A DNA stretch of 64,000 nt from positions 17,068 through 81,067 of the forward strand of contig NZ_CAOJCN010000024.1 in NCBI RefSeq assembly GCF_948329515.1, in the 5' to 3' direction. Shown here piece by piece: positions 16,114-24,753 of this stretch. Position numbers and translations under genes: made by a program. This stretch comes from Cohnella rhizoplanae. GTDB taxonomy: Bacteria > Bacillota > Bacilli > Paenibacillales > Paenibacillaceae. Below the pieces are notes generated by a model. That model ran no database searches. It saw only the letters and a list, made by a program, of their open reading frames with translations, and was not told the origin of the DNA. Positions within the stretch are counted from its first letter, which is position 1; every line of letters begins with the position of its first letter.

Positions 16114-17214
16114 TTAATCGATAATTCCGCTCTGTAACAGCTTTACGCTGACGCGTACTTCGGTCTTCATGGACGGATACGCCTCGTAGAACGCGACGCT
16201 ATCCCAGCCCCGCCGGTGCGTACGGACGAAGTCGCCGAATCCGATCGGGTCAACCCGGAGCCCTTGGCACTTGGCGATGAAGTCGGACATGCCGGTCTCG
16301 ACGTAGCGCTTGATTACCCGCTCCAGCCGTTTCGCTTCCGCCTCGTTTTCTATTTTCACCGTCTCCGATATGCTCTTGATCATCACGGTCATCGCAACCC
16401 GAATCCGGATGGACGGGACGGGCCCCGCCGATACGAGCTTAAACTTGGGGTGCGAGGATAACACGCGCAGCAGCAAATAGGGCTGGGAGCCGCCGGACGC
16501 TCTCAGCTTGACCAGCAGCGAGCCTTCGCGGCTTCGCTCGGACAGCAGCTTCAGGTACAGAACCTCCGCTTCCCGCGCGACCGCGACGACGCGGTCATCC
16601 TTGAACAAGGCGACGCCGCCGAGCTGCGCCCGATGCTGTTTGTTGATCGTGATATAGGGCAAGAAGATGTCGCTGCCGGTTCCGTGATACCCGTACAAAA
16701 TCTGCTGTAAATTCTGCCCTTTTAAATTGGCGGTCTTGGTGTTTTGCCAGATCATGTTCATCAGAAACAGGGTATCGTCCGTATTGGAGGTAGCCCGCAT
16801 CGCCTCCAGCGCGGTCGTCTCCGATACGGCCAGCAGGCAGCGGCTTTGAACCTTGACGTCGCGCGACAATATTTTCAGGACGTCCCCGATCCCGTGCTCC
16901 GCGTACGATCGCCCGAACAGCATCATTTTCATCTGCCCGTATTCGATCGGCTTGTTGGTCTCGAGATTCAGCTGCGGCATCATATCGAAGCTGTTCGTCG
17001 AATCCGACTCCAGCAGTTTGATCTTGGTCTTGTCCTTGTCCGTATACTCGCCGACCTGCAGGCTCGTGACGATATGTCCCTCCGCCCTGTCATAGCCGGC
17101 CGTCTGGACCAGCGCGATCCGGTCCACGATCTGAGAGCTTCCGCACCCGCCCGCGGCGAGCGTCAGCAGTCCAAGAGCCGCGACCCGCCTGACGGTATTC
17201 CGACGTCCACGCAT
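16114..17214 (-). CDS. Spore germination lipoprotein, Ger(x)C family
   Basis: About 366 aa. The N-terminus has basic residues, a hydrophobic stretch and a lipobox (LTLAAGGC), so it is a lipoprotein outside the spore inner membrane. The rest matches the Ger(x)C family pattern (IALVQTAGYDR near the start; C-terminal YVETGMSDFIAKCQGLRVDPIGFGDFVR). It is the C subunit of the nutrient germinant receptor. It overlaps or abuts the gerA-type gene. Possible starts are 17226 (GTG), 17223 (ATG) and 17214 (ATG, best spacing from GAGGAG). Confidence 0.9.
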   Translation of the reverse strand: MRGRRNTVRRVAALGLLTLAAGGCGSSQIVDRIALVQTAGYDRAEGHIVTSLQVGEYTDKDKTKIKLLESDSTNSFDMMPQLNLETNKPIEYGQMKMMLFGRSYAEHGIGDVLKILSRDVKVQSRCLLAVSETTALEAMRATSNTDDTLFLMNMIWQNTKTANLKGQNLQQILYGYHGTGSDIFLPYITINKQHRAQLGGVALFKDDRVVAVAREAEVLYLKLLSERSREGSLLVKLRASGGSQPYLLLRVLSSHPKFKLVSAGPVPSIRIRVAMTVMIKSISETVKIENEAEAKRLERVIKRYVETGMSDFIAKCQGLRVDPIGFGDFVRTHRRGWDSVAFYEAYPSMKTEVRVSVKLLQSGIID

Positions 17215-17222
17215 GCCCGCCA

Positions 17223-18707
17223 TCACTCCTCGTCAAAATCGTTGCTTTTCCGCTCGGCCTCCGGCTTGTATCGAATTCTGGACCGAGGCTTCAAGTAAGA
17301 AGGGCGCGTGCCGGTGACGGCATACGACGGCCGGATCAGACTGTCCTTCATGTCCTTGACCCTGACAGGGAAAAAGGGGACGGTATACGGATACCCCAGA
17401 GAACGCAGCCTGGACAGGTGCACGAGCAGGAAGCATACGGCAATAGCGATACCGAGACTGCCCCAGACGGCGGCGAGCAGGATGATCGGAAAGCGCAAAA
17501 AACGGATTGCGTTCGACATTTTGTAGATCGGCGTGACAAAGGACGTGAGCGCCGACAGCGATACGATGATGATTAATATGTTGCTGGTCAGCGACGCTTC
17601 TACGGCCGCCTGCCCCAAGATGATGCCGCCTACGATTCCGAGCGACTGGCCGATGCGGCTGGGCAGGCGAGCGCCGGCTTCGCGCAGGAACTCGACGGTA
17701 ATCTCCAGGAAGAGCGCCTCGAGAAAGGGCGCGAACGGAACGTTCTCCCTCGAGTAGATCAGCCGGCCGAGCAGCTCCTTGGGGATGACTTCATAATGGT
17801 ACGTCATCAGCGCCACGTAAAAAGAAGAAGCGAACAGAGAGAAAATGACGCCGAAGATGCGAATCATCCGGAAAAAGGAGCCGAGAATCCATGGCAAGAA
17901 ATAATCCTCGGGCGACAAGAAAAAATCGAATAGCGTAGAAGGTCCTGTAATGAAATAAGGCGACCCTTCGCTGATGACCGCTACCTGTCCGGTGATCAAG
18001 GCATACACGACCCTGTCCCTCCGCTCGGTCGTCGTGAACAGCGGGAAGGGCGTCCTCGAATTGTCCGAGATGATCTGATCGAGCTGCGAGGTATCGAACA
18101 CGACATCGAAATCAATGGCCCGAAGCCGCTTTTCCATCTTGGCGACGTTCTCTTCGTTCGCTACGCCGTCGATGTACATCAACGCCACTCTCGAACGCGA
18201 GATGCTGCCGACCAGGATCTCCTTCAGTACGAGGTCGGGCGTGTTCAACTGAGCGCGCAGCAGATGAATGTTGGTATCGAGATCCTCGATGAAGCCGATC
18301 TTGGGACCGACGACGCTGAACTCCATGTCCGTCTCGTTGCTCGAGCGCAATCCCTTCTTGGCCGGGACCGGAATGAGCGCGCAGGGCCCCTCCGGGTCCG
18401 AATCGCGATACACGAGCAGGCATCCCTTAAAGATCTGCTCCCGCACGCGCTCCGGATCGGGGTCGGTCTCGAGGCCGTCCATGGGCACATGCGCGAGCAA
18501 TCCACGCAGATCGCCGATCTCCTCCGTCTGCGCAGCGGTTTGCAGCGCGTGCAGCAGGTGGCCGAGACCTTCGACGTCGATCAAGGTCTTATAATAGGAG
18601 AAGCTGAAACTTTCCTTGCCTGTCGATAGAGGCGTCGTCACGAAATCCGTGGAGCGCTTGCAGCTATCCAGGATGGAGGCCATGCTGTACGCCTGTTGAT
18701 TCGGCAT
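17223..18707 (-). CDS. Spore germination protein, GerA / SpoVAF family
   Basis: About 494 aa. A large N-terminal cytoplasmic domain (to ~residue 250) is followed by about five TM segments, including LGIVGGIILGQAAVEASLTSNILIIIVSLSALTSF. The motifs SRSRVALMYIDGVANEENV and FPLFTTTERRDRVVYALITGQVAVISEGSPYFI are conserved in GerA/GerKA/SpoVAF. It is the A subunit of a nutrient receptor that triggers germination. The ATG at 18707 has GGGGGG 6 nt upstream; the ATG at 18713 is too close. A sigma-G-like promoter lies just upstream. Confidence 0.92.
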   Translation of the reverse strand: MPNQQAYSMASILDSCKRSTDFVTTPLSTGKESFSFSYYKTLIDVEGLGHLLHALQTAAQTEEIGDLRGLLAHVPMDGLETDPDPERVREQIFKGCLLVYRDSDPEGPCALIPVPAKKGLRSSNETDMEFSVVGPKIGFIEDLDTNIHLLRAQLNTPDLVLKEILVGSISRSRVALMYIDGVANEENVAKMEKRLRAIDFDVVFDTSQLDQIISDNSRTPFPLFTTTERRDRVVYALITGQVAVISEGSPYFITGPSTLFDFFLSPEDYFLPWILGSFFRMIRIFGVIFSLFASSFYVALMTYHYEVIPKELLGRLIYSRENVPFAPFLEALFLEITVEFLREAGARLPSRIGQSLGIVGGIILGQAAVEASLTSNILIIIVSLSALTSFVTPIYKMSNAIRFLRFPIILLAAVWGSLGIAIAVCFLLVHLSRLRSLGYPYTVPFFPVRVKDMKDSLIRPSYAVTGTRPSYLKPRSRIRYKPEAERKSNDFDEE

Positions 18708-18747
18708 TGTCATCCCCCCGTTTGCCGGCCCTAGCGTATCTTTCCAG

Positions 18748-18776
18748 TAGTATCCTTTTATCCGGAGCCTTTATGC
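18748..18776 (-). promoter_or_regulatory. Candidate sigma-G (forespore) promoter of the ger operon
   Basis: On the minus strand GCATA (18776-18772) and GATACTA (18754-18748) are separated by 17 nt. The B. subtilis sigma-G consensus is GHATR with about 18 nt to CATWHTA, so only the first -10 base deviates. The position, about 40 nt before the gerA-type start, fits forespore expression of germinant receptors. Confidence 0.55.
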
Positions 18777-18788
18777 ACATGGGGCATG

Positions 18789-18834
18789 CAAAAAGGCTCC
18801 GCCAACCAAGCGGGACGCTTGATCGGCGAAGCCT
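18789..18834 (-). terminator. Rho-independent terminator of the ktrA / methyltransferase pair
   Basis: A 19-bp stem with a few mismatches (AGGCT, CGCC and CAAGCG blocks paired) and a 3-nt loop is followed on the minus strand by a T-run. It separates the methyltransferase gene from the ger promoter. Confidence 0.85.
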
Positions 18835-18886
18835 AAACGGCAGGAAACCGCGTGCGACTAGGAAGCCAGGTACAGTAAGAGCTCGC

Positions 18887-19786
18887 TCAGCCGCGCTTCA
18901 CCAGCCGCTGTCGCTGCGCTTCGAATAGCAGCACGGTGGCCGCCATCGCGACGTTGAGCGATTCGGCATAACCGGTCATCGGGATAATGACCGGGCGGTC
19001 GATGAGCGCTTGGGCTGCCGGCGACAAGCCGGCGCCTTCGTTGCCGAACAGCAGCCAGACGCCGCTCCCGGTCAGATCGAGATCGTAGCAGGAGTATTCG
19101 GCCTGCAGGCTGGTGCCGTACAGCACGGCGCCATGCGCCTTGGCTTCGGGCAGCAGCCCGGCCAGGTCGGCCTCGATCGTCGGCACGCGGAAGAGCGAGC
19201 CCATCGTGGCGCGCAGCGTCTTGGCATTGTACAGATCGGCCGTGCCCCGGCCGAGCACGACGGCGGCCGCACCGCTCGCCGCGGCGCAGCGCACGATCGT
19301 GCCGACATTGCCGGGGTCCTGCACGCCGTCCAGCACGACGACCGGACCACGGCCCCGCGGGTCGGCTGAGCCGCTGGGTGCGTCGGACGAACCCGGCGCC
19401 CCCTCCATTGCGGCTCCGCCGAAGAGCGCGGAGGTATCCGCGCCGTTCTTGAGAGCCACCGCGAACACCGGCTGCGGCGTCTCGGTCTCGCTGCACTTGG
19501 CGATGATGTCCGGCGAGGCGGGGATCCACTCGGGGCCGACGCGGCCTGACGCGGGATGCGAACCGTCCCGCTCCGCGTAAGGCCGCAGCTCGTCCGGCAG
19601 GCCGCAGCCCTCGTCGAAAACGATCGCCTCGAGCGGCCATCCCGCCGCCAGCGCCTCCAGAACCAGGTGGACCCCCTCGAGCTTGAAGCGTCCGCTCTGC
19701 TGCCGGTATTTGCGCTCCGACAGCTTGGCCCATCCCTTCACCCGCGGGTTGGCGAGCGAGCTGAGCGCCGGCTCATAGCTTGGCAT
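18887..19786 (-). CDS. TrmH/SpoU family RNA 2'-O-methyltransferase
   Basis: 299 aa. The N-terminal SpoU substrate-binding domain begins SLANPRVKGWAKLSERKYRQQSG and contains FKLEGVHLVLEAL. The C-terminal trefoil-knot methylase has VVLDGVQDPGNVGTIVRCAAASG, then LFGNEGAGLSP and a final NVAMAATVLLFEA. It uses S-adenosylmethionine to methylate a ribose 2'-OH in rRNA, probably 23S; the site is not deducible. Its start overlaps the end of ktrA by 14 nt, so the two are co-transcribed. An unusually Gly/Ser/Pro-rich insertion lies around residues 115-145. Confidence 0.9.
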   Translation of the reverse strand: MPSYEPALSSLANPRVKGWAKLSERKYRQQSGRFKLEGVHLVLEALAAGWPLEAIVFDEGCGLPDELRPYAERDGSHPASGRVGPEWIPASPDIIAKCSETETPQPVFAVALKNGADTSALFGGAAMEGAPGSSDAPSGSADPRGRGPVVVLDGVQDPGNVGTIVRCAAASGAAAVVLGRGTADLYNAKTLRATMGSLFRVPTIEADLAGLLPEAKAHGAVLYGTSLQAEYSCYDLDLTGSGVWLLFGNEGAGLSPAAQALIDRPVIIPMTGYAESLNVAMAATVLLFEAQRQRLVKRG

Positions 19787-20447
19787 AGGCTTGCTCCAAT
19801 CGGTTGAGCTGCTCGTTGCCGCCGACGATGACGAGCACGTCCGTGCGCTCGAGCGCGTGATCCGCGCGGGGCGTCACGTCCATCTGCTGTCCGCCGTGCT
19901 TGATCGCCATGACGTTGCAGCCGTACTTCACGCGAAAGTCCAGTTGGCGCAGCGTCTTGCCCACCATGTTCGAGGGCACCTGCAGCTCCACGATGCTGTA
20001 GTCGGGAGAGAGCTCGATATGCTCCAGAATGTTCGGCGAGATCAGTTGATGCGCGACGCGCAGTCCCATATCCCGTTCGGGGAAGACGACCTTGTCCGCG
20101 CCGATCTTGTTCAGTACCTTGCCGTGAAGCTCCGTCTGCGCCTTCACGATGATCCGCGGCACGCCCAGATCCTTCAGGATGAGCGTCGTTAGAATACTGG
20201 CCTGGATATCCTGGCCGATCGCGACGACGACGACGTCCAGGTTGCGGATGCCGAGCGCCCGAAGCGCCTCCTCGTCGGTGGAGTCCGCGGATACCGCGTG
20301 CGTGACGACGTTGGCCATCTCCTGCACCCGCTCCTGGCTCTCGTCGATCGCGAGCACTTCATATCCCATCTCCGCCAAGTATCGCGCGACGCTCGATCCG
20401 AACCGTCCGAGACCGATGACGGCGAATTGCTTTTTCCCTTTGGCCAT
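19773..20447 (-). CDS. ktrA: Potassium channel regulatory subunit (TrkA/KtrA RCK protein)
   Basis: 224 aa, close to B. subtilis KtrA. The N-terminal RCK domain begins KQFAVIGLGRFGSSVARYLAEMG (GxGxxG nucleotide loop), and the C-terminal TrkA-C domain lies near residues 140-222. It gates a KtrB-type K+ channel in response to nucleotides at the inner face of the membrane; no ktrB is in the window. I placed the start at 20447 because GAGGAGGAA lies 8 nt before it. A TATAAT on the minus strand at 20505-20500 may be its -10 box. Confidence 0.9.
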   Translation of the reverse strand: MAKGKKQFAVIGLGRFGSSVARYLAEMGYEVLAIDESQERVQEMANVVTHAVSADSTDEEALRALGIRNLDVVVVAIGQDIQASILTTLILKDLGVPRIIVKAQTELHGKVLNKIGADKVVFPERDMGLRVAHQLISPNILEHIELSPDYSIVELQVPSNMVGKTLRQLDFRVKYGCNVMAIKHGGQQMDVTPRADHALERTDVLVIVGGNEQLNRLEQAYAKL

Positions 20448-20615
20448 GCCGAAGGTTCCTCCTCGTCCTTGCCATTCCGGCTTGCTTTCGATGTTTTCCA
20501 TTATAACACGGACATGCCCGCCGGATAACCGCAAGTGTGTGCGGAGACGCTAATCATCGCGGCGGGCCCTGCCCATCGGGGTCTGCGGACGACTGCTTCG
20601 AGGAGGATCCAAGCC

Positions 20616-20867
20616 GTGAACATCACGTTGCGGGAAGCGATCTACAAACGCGTGGAAGGCAAGAGCAAGGCGGAGCTGCGCGCGACGATCGACGATGCGA
20701 TCGGCAATGCCGAGGTCACGCTGCCCGGCATCGGCGTATTGTTCGAGCTGATCTGGTCGCACAGCAGCGAGGAAGTCCGCGAACAGCTCGTGGATACGCT
20801 TCACGTGCAGCTCGCGGCGCGAACAGTACCCGCTGACGCGGCATCTGCAGTACAGGCTGCAACCTAA
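20616..20867 (+). CDS. sspI: Small acid-soluble spore protein SspI
   Basis: 83 aa from a GTG start with AGGAGG 9 nt upstream. The sequence NITLREAIYKRVEGKSKAELRATIDDAIGNAE followed by LPGIGVLFELIWSHSSEEVREQLVDTLH matches the SspI family, including the diagnostic LPGxGVLFExIW core. SspI is a minor forespore-synthesised protein of the spore core. The longer upstream frame lacks a site and family similarity. It is divergent from ktrA and convergent with phnM. It is direct evidence that the organism forms endospores. Confidence 0.93.
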   Translation: MNITLREAIYKRVEGKSKAELRATIDDAIGNAEVTLPGIGVLFELIWSHSSEEVREQLVDTLHVQLAARTVPADAASAVQAAT

Positions 20868-20889
20868 GCCGTCAGCTGAACTTGAGCCG

Positions 20890-22056
20890 TCACGCGCGAT
20901 AGTCCCGCGCCTGCCAGACGACGGCTCCCTCGACGAGGGTGTCCGTCACCACGGGCACCCCGCCGATCTGCCGGACGACCAGCAGGTCCGCGAGCTTGCC
21001 CGGCTCGATGGAGCCGAGTTCTCCGGCTCTCCCGAGCGCAGTTGACGGCGCCAGCGTCGCCATGCCGACAGCCTGGTGCAGCGGGATTCCCTTGGCATGC
21101 ATCTCGAACAACGACTGCAGCAGGGACGCCGGATGGTAGTCGGAGCATACGATATCGGCGGCTCCCGCCCTGACGGCTTCCAGAGCCGTCAGGTTGTTGT
21201 CGTGCGATCCGCCGCGCACGATGTTCGGCGCGCCTACGCATATGTTCATGCCCCGTCCGGCAGCGTATGCGGCGGTCTCCAGATTCAGCGGGAATTCGCT
21301 CACCGTCGCGCCGTACGCGATGGAGCGGTCCGCTTGCTCGGGCGTATCGTCGTCATGCGAAGCGACGGCGATTCCGTGCGCCCGCGCCAGCGCGGTCAAC
21401 GCCCGCAGCTTCGACCAGTCGACCTGCGATCTCCGCTCCTGCAGCTCCGCCACGATCCGCGCGCACTCCTCCGCGTCGACGCCCTGATTTTTCATGACAT
21501 ACCGCTGGAATGCGCCCGGTCTGCGGTACTGACCTTGCCCCGGGGCATGATCCATCAGCGACAGGTAATCGATCTTTCCTTCGCGGATCAGCCGCTCCGC
21601 GAGCGGGAACCCCGTCAGATGCGAGACCTCGTATCGCAGGTGAATCCGATGACGAATCATCGATCGCTGAGCGCTGATCCGCTTGATCGTGTCGATCATC
21701 TCCGACACGAGATGCTCGCCCCGGAGGCTGAGACCGACGCCGAGCGACAGCGAATGGTACATCGTCGTGATCCCGTGCCCCGCGAGCTTGCGCTCGAACT
21801 GCAGGAACGCCATCTCCATCGGAAAAAGCGTGTTGGGGCGCGGCTCGGTCTCCTTCTCGATCGCGTCGCAGTGAATATCCACTAGACCGGGCAGTACAAA
21901 GGCGCCGTCGGCATCAATGATCCGCGCACCCTCATGCACGTCCTCGCCGCGTCCAATGCGCGCGATTCGCCCTTCCTCCACGACCACGTCCGCCGTCTCG
22001 ATGCCGTCCGGCAGCACGACGGTGCCGTTGCGAATCCATAGCTGGTTACGTTTCAT
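20890..22056 (-). CDS. phnM: PhnM-type alpha-D-ribose 1-methylphosphonate 5-triphosphate diphosphatase
   Basis: 388 aa amidohydrolase. PhnM releases pyrophosphate from the ribose-1-phosphonate-5-triphosphate intermediate of the C-P lyase pathway. Visible are the metal motif LPGLVDIHCDAIEKETEPRP near residue 55, a MYHSLSLG segment, IAVASHDDDTPEQ near 245 and VCSDYHPASLLQSLFEM near 320, all typical of PhnM. No phnG-L, phnJ or phosphonate transporter is adjacent, so it is isolated here. The ATG at 22056 is taken as the start; the open frame continues upstream only because it crosses a 51-bp tandem array. Confidence 0.88.
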   Translation of the reverse strand: MKRNQLWIRNGTVVLPDGIETADVVVEEGRIARIGRGEDVHEGARIIDADGAFVLPGLVDIHCDAIEKETEPRPNTLFPMEMAFLQFERKLAGHGITTMYHSLSLGVGLSLRGEHLVSEMIDTIKRISAQRSMIRHRIHLRYEVSHLTGFPLAERLIREGKIDYLSLMDHAPGQGQYRRPGAFQRYVMKNQGVDAEECARIVAELQERRSQVDWSKLRALTALARAHGIAVASHDDDTPEQADRSIAYGATVSEFPLNLETAAYAAGRGMNICVGAPNIVRGGSHDNNLTALEAVRAGAADIVCSDYHPASLLQSLFEMHAKGIPLHQAVGMATLAPSTALGRAGELGSIEPGKLADLLVVRQIGGVPVVTDTLVEGAVVWQARDYRA

Positions 22057-22256
22057 TTCCCCGCTCTCCCCCGACTGTTCCATTTGCTTTATGGATAGTA
22101 TTCCACAATCGAAGGCTTGGGGGCAACAGAGGTTACTGAGGGGTGCTTGGAAAGGCGTACTTGGAAGGCGTGGTAAGTAGGTGTTCCAGGTAAGCGTGCA
22201 ATGGAGGCGTGGTTGTGGGGGGTCAGTGTATGAGGAGGACAAAAGGGCCGCGCGGG

Positions 22257-22437
22257 GCGGATCGCCTTCACTACGAGAGGCGATGCGGACTGTCGGACTA
22301 CCGCAGAGCGGATCGCCTTCACTACGAGAGGCGATGCGGCCTGTCGGGCTGCCGCAGAGCGGATCGCCTTCACTACGAGAGGCGATGCGGCCTGGCGGGT
22401 CGCCGCAGAGCGGATCGCCTTCACGACGAGAGGCGCT
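22257..22437. repeat. Tandem array of a GC-rich 51-bp unit, about 3.5 copies
   Basis: GCGGATCGCCTTCAC recurs at 22257, 22308, 22359 and 22410, exactly 51 bases apart. Each unit contains two short inverted repeats, ATCGCCT/AGGCGAT and GCGGC/GCCGC. Its sequence is unrelated to the 51-bp array at 7811. It lies upstream of phnM and keeps frames open on both strands. No spacers of variable sequence are present. Confidence 0.9.
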
Positions 22438-22469
22438 GATGCGAACGCCCGCCGACTCTGCGTGCACAG

Positions 22470-22504
22470 CAAAAAGCCCGGACGGCGTCTAATCCGTCCG
22501 GGCG
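22470..22504 (-). terminator. Rho-independent terminator of the Gfo/Idh/MocA gene
   Basis: The perfect 10-bp stem GCCCGGACGG/CCGTCCGGGC with an 8-nt loop is followed on the minus strand by TTTTT. It lies 19 nt beyond the stop codon at 22523. Confidence 0.9.
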
Positions 22505-22522
22505 ATTCCATTGCCCAGGAAA

Positions 22523-23620
22523 TTACTCGAAGCCGCCCTCCGGCATGATCGCCGGACGCTCGGCCAGCGGTTCGAGCGCGATGTGGCGGTCCTCGGCAGA
22601 CGCCTGGAGCAGCCCGTTCATCGTCTCGAGCACGTGCAGCGCCAGACGGCCGGATGCCCGATGCGGACGATCCTCCGCGATCGCGCGCGCCATGTCGATG
22701 ACGCCGATGCCGCGCATGTTGTCGTCGTAACCGAATGCGAGCGACACGTCCTCATAGTCGCCGCCCGGCTTGCGGAGCTTGACGGGACCGCCGAACGTAT
22801 TCGGGTCCGGAACGCGCAGCGTGCCTTCGGTGCCGTGGATCTCGATCATGTTGGTCAGATTCGTGCCTGCGGCGACGTCGAAGCTCGTGATCAACGTGCC
22901 TACCGCGCCGGACTCGAAGTCCAGAACGCCGGCGATATGCGTCGGCGTCTCGACCGGAATACGCTCGCCCTTCTTGGACCCGCTGCCGATGACGCGCTCT
23001 GGCAACGAGATCGATGCGGATGCGGTGACGCGGCGGATGCCGCCCAACAGGAAGACGAACGCGGTCAGGTAGTACGGACCCATATCGAACAGCGGGCCGC
23101 CGCCCTTTTGGTAGAAGAACACCGGATCCGGATGCCAGGCTTCCGGGCCGCTGCCCATCATGAAGCCCGTCGCAGCGATCGGCCGTCCGATCGCGCCTTC
23201 GTCGATCAGCTTGCGGCAGGTCTGGATGCCGCCGCCCAAGAACGTCTCGGGCGCGCACGCGATGCGCAGCCCCTTGGACTCGGCCAGCGCGACGACGTCG
23301 CGGCCGTCCTGGAGCTCGACCGCAAGCGGCTTTTCCAAGTATACGTGCTTGCCCGCTTCGAGCGCGCGGCGGCTGATCTCGGCATGCGAGGCCGGGATGG
23401 TCAGGTTGACGACGATGTCGATATCCGGGTCGCCGAGCAGCTCCTCGACGGTGTATGCCTTCGGCACGCCGAACTCCTGCGCGCGCGAGCGGGCCCGCTC
23501 GACGTCGATGTCCGCGCAAGCCACGACCTGCACGTCGGACGATGCCGTCAGATTCTTTAAGTAAATGGCGCTGATGTTGCCGCAGCCGATCAAGCCGATC
23601 CGATTTTTGCTCACGCTCAT
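22523..23620 (-). CDS. Gfo/Idh/MocA family oxidoreductase
   Basis: 365 aa. The Rossmann motif IGLIGCGNISAIYL is at the N-terminus and YLEKPLA lies near residue 95. The C-terminal domain has the family helix-sheet pattern (GGPLFDMGPYYLTAFVFLLGG). The substrate is probably a sugar derivative but is not identifiable. AAGGAG lies exactly 7 nt before the ATG at 23620; the two earlier ATGs are too close. It has its own terminator, a TATAAT and an excellent cre-like site upstream, so it is probably monocistronic and catabolite controlled. Confidence 0.88.
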   Translation of the reverse strand: MSVSKNRIGLIGCGNISAIYLKNLTASSDVQVVACADIDVERARSRAQEFGVPKAYTVEELLGDPDIDIVVNLTIPASHAEISRRALEAGKHVYLEKPLAVELQDGRDVVALAESKGLRIACAPETFLGGGIQTCRKLIDEGAIGRPIAATGFMMGSGPEAWHPDPVFFYQKGGGPLFDMGPYYLTAFVFLLGGIRRVTASASISLPERVIGSGSKKGERIPVETPTHIAGVLDFESGAVGTLITSFDVAAGTNLTNMIEIHGTEGTLRVPDPNTFGGPVKLRKPGGDYEDVSLAFGYDDNMRGIGVIDMARAIAEDRPHRASGRLALHVLETMNGLLQASAEDRHIALEPLAERPAIMPEGGFE

Positions 23621-23641
23621 CATCATACTCCTTAGGAAGTG

Positions 23642-23660
23642 TTTAATCGCTTTCATTATA
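23642..23660 (-). promoter_or_regulatory. cre-like operator overlapping a -10 box before the Gfo/Idh/MocA gene
   Basis: On the minus strand TGAAAGCGATTAAA (23655-23642) matches 13 of 14 positions of the CcpA cre consensus TGWAANCGNTNWCA. It directly follows TATAAT (23660-23655). A protein bound here would block transcription start. The same core is recognised by many LacI-family repressors. Confidence 0.6.
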
Positions 23661-23724
23661 ACGCTTGCCCGCCATTCGTTGTTGTCCGATCTTTGTTCGA
23701 TTTGGGTCTACGCGAAAAAAACGA

Positions 23725-23753
23725 TTGCGGAACGAAAACATGCGGTCTATAAT
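23725..23753 (+). promoter_or_regulatory. Candidate sigma-A promoter of the flavoprotein gene
   Basis: TTGCGG (23725-23730), a 17-nt spacer and a perfect TATAAT (23748-23753) lie about 45 nt before the start. A second TATAAT is at 23771-23776. Confidence 0.5.
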
Positions 23754-23797
23754 TATGGATATAAAGAGTCTATAATATCAATAAAAGGAGAATGCGT

Positions 23798-24733
23798 ATG
23801 GAATCGTTGCTTTATGACGCGGCTATTATCGGAGGCGGACCTGCGGGGTTAAACGCGGCGCTGATGCTGGGAAGAGCCAGGAAAAACGTGATCGTGATCG
23901 ACGAGGGGCTTCCCCGCAACCGCGTGACGCATGAGTCTCATGGATTTCTGACCAGGGACGGCATAAAGCCGGACGAATTCAGACGCATCGCCGTCGAACA
24001 AATCCAGGCTTACCCCTCCGTCCGGTTCAGCGCGGATATCGCCGTCGATATTGCCGGAGCGGACGGCGACTTTACAATTTCCACCAGGAGGGGAGATGCC
24101 TATCATGCAAAAAAGCTATTGTTCGCCGTCGGCAAAAAGGATCGGCTGCCGGAGATCGAAGGGCTGACCGACGTATACGGGAAAAGCGCATTCGTCTGCC
24201 CTTATTGCGACGGCTGGGAGCTGCGCGACCGTCCGCTCGCCGTCATCGCCAAAGGCGCTGGCGCGCATCACTTCGCCAAGACGATCTCGGGCTGGTCGGA
24301 TCGCATCGCGCTTTGTACCGACGGCCCCGACGAGCTGACCGAGGAACTGCGCGGGGAGCTGCGCGTCCGCGGCATTCCGCTGTATGACGCGCCGATCCGC
24401 CGGATCGTCTCCGCCGACGGCTTGGTGAGCCGGATCGAGCTGCAAGACGGCGCCTCCGTCGCCTGCACCGGCATTTTCTTTGCGCCGACGCTTGTACCGG
24501 GCTCCGACCTGCCTCAAGCATTGGGCTGCGAGCTGACCCCTACGGGCAGCGTGGCCACGTTCGATACTTTTGGAAAGTCGAGCGTACCGGGCGTGTACGC
24601 GGCCGGCGATATCGCAACCGAGCTGTATCAATTAATTACTGCCGCATCTATGGGCGCGATGGCCGGAGCCGGCATCAATGCCGAGCTGCTGGCGGAAGCC
24701 TGGGAGGCTCGAGGACGAGCGGTCCGTCACTAA
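23798..24733 (+). CDS. FAD-dependent oxidoreductase, thioredoxin-reductase-like
   Basis: 311 aa. The FAD-binding motif AAIIGGGPAGLNAALMLGRA is at the N-terminus. A redox-type CPYCDGWE lies near residue 135, as in the thioredoxin reductase fold, and the C-terminal FAD motif is GVYAAGDIATELYQLITAASMGAMAG. The central NAD(P)H domain lacks a canonical GxGxxA/G loop (it reads AVIAKGAGAHH), so it may not reduce thioredoxin. It resembles the stand-alone small flavoprotein oxidoreductases of Bacilli. AAGGAG lies 7 nt before the ATG at 23798. It is convergent with the GH114 gene. Confidence 0.85.
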   Translation: MESLLYDAAIIGGGPAGLNAALMLGRARKNVIVIDEGLPRNRVTHESHGFLTRDGIKPDEFRRIAVEQIQAYPSVRFSADIAVDIAGADGDFTISTRRGDAYHAKKLLFAVGKKDRLPEIEGLTDVYGKSAFVCPYCDGWELRDRPLAVIAKGAGAHHFAKTISGWSDRIALCTDGPDELTEELRGELRVRGIPLYDAPIRRIVSADGLVSRIELQDGASVACTGIFFAPTLVPGSDLPQALGCELTPTGSVATFDTFGKSSVPGVYAAGDIATELYQLITAASMGAMAGAGINAELLAEAWEARGRAVRH

Positions 24734-24753
24734 TTCCTGACCTACCGATGCCA

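Noticed and set aside
22089..22511. Open frames on both strands over the second 51-bp array, including an N-terminal extension of PhnM
   Set aside because: The repeats keep all frames open; PhnM similarity begins at the ATG at 22056, which has a suitable site.
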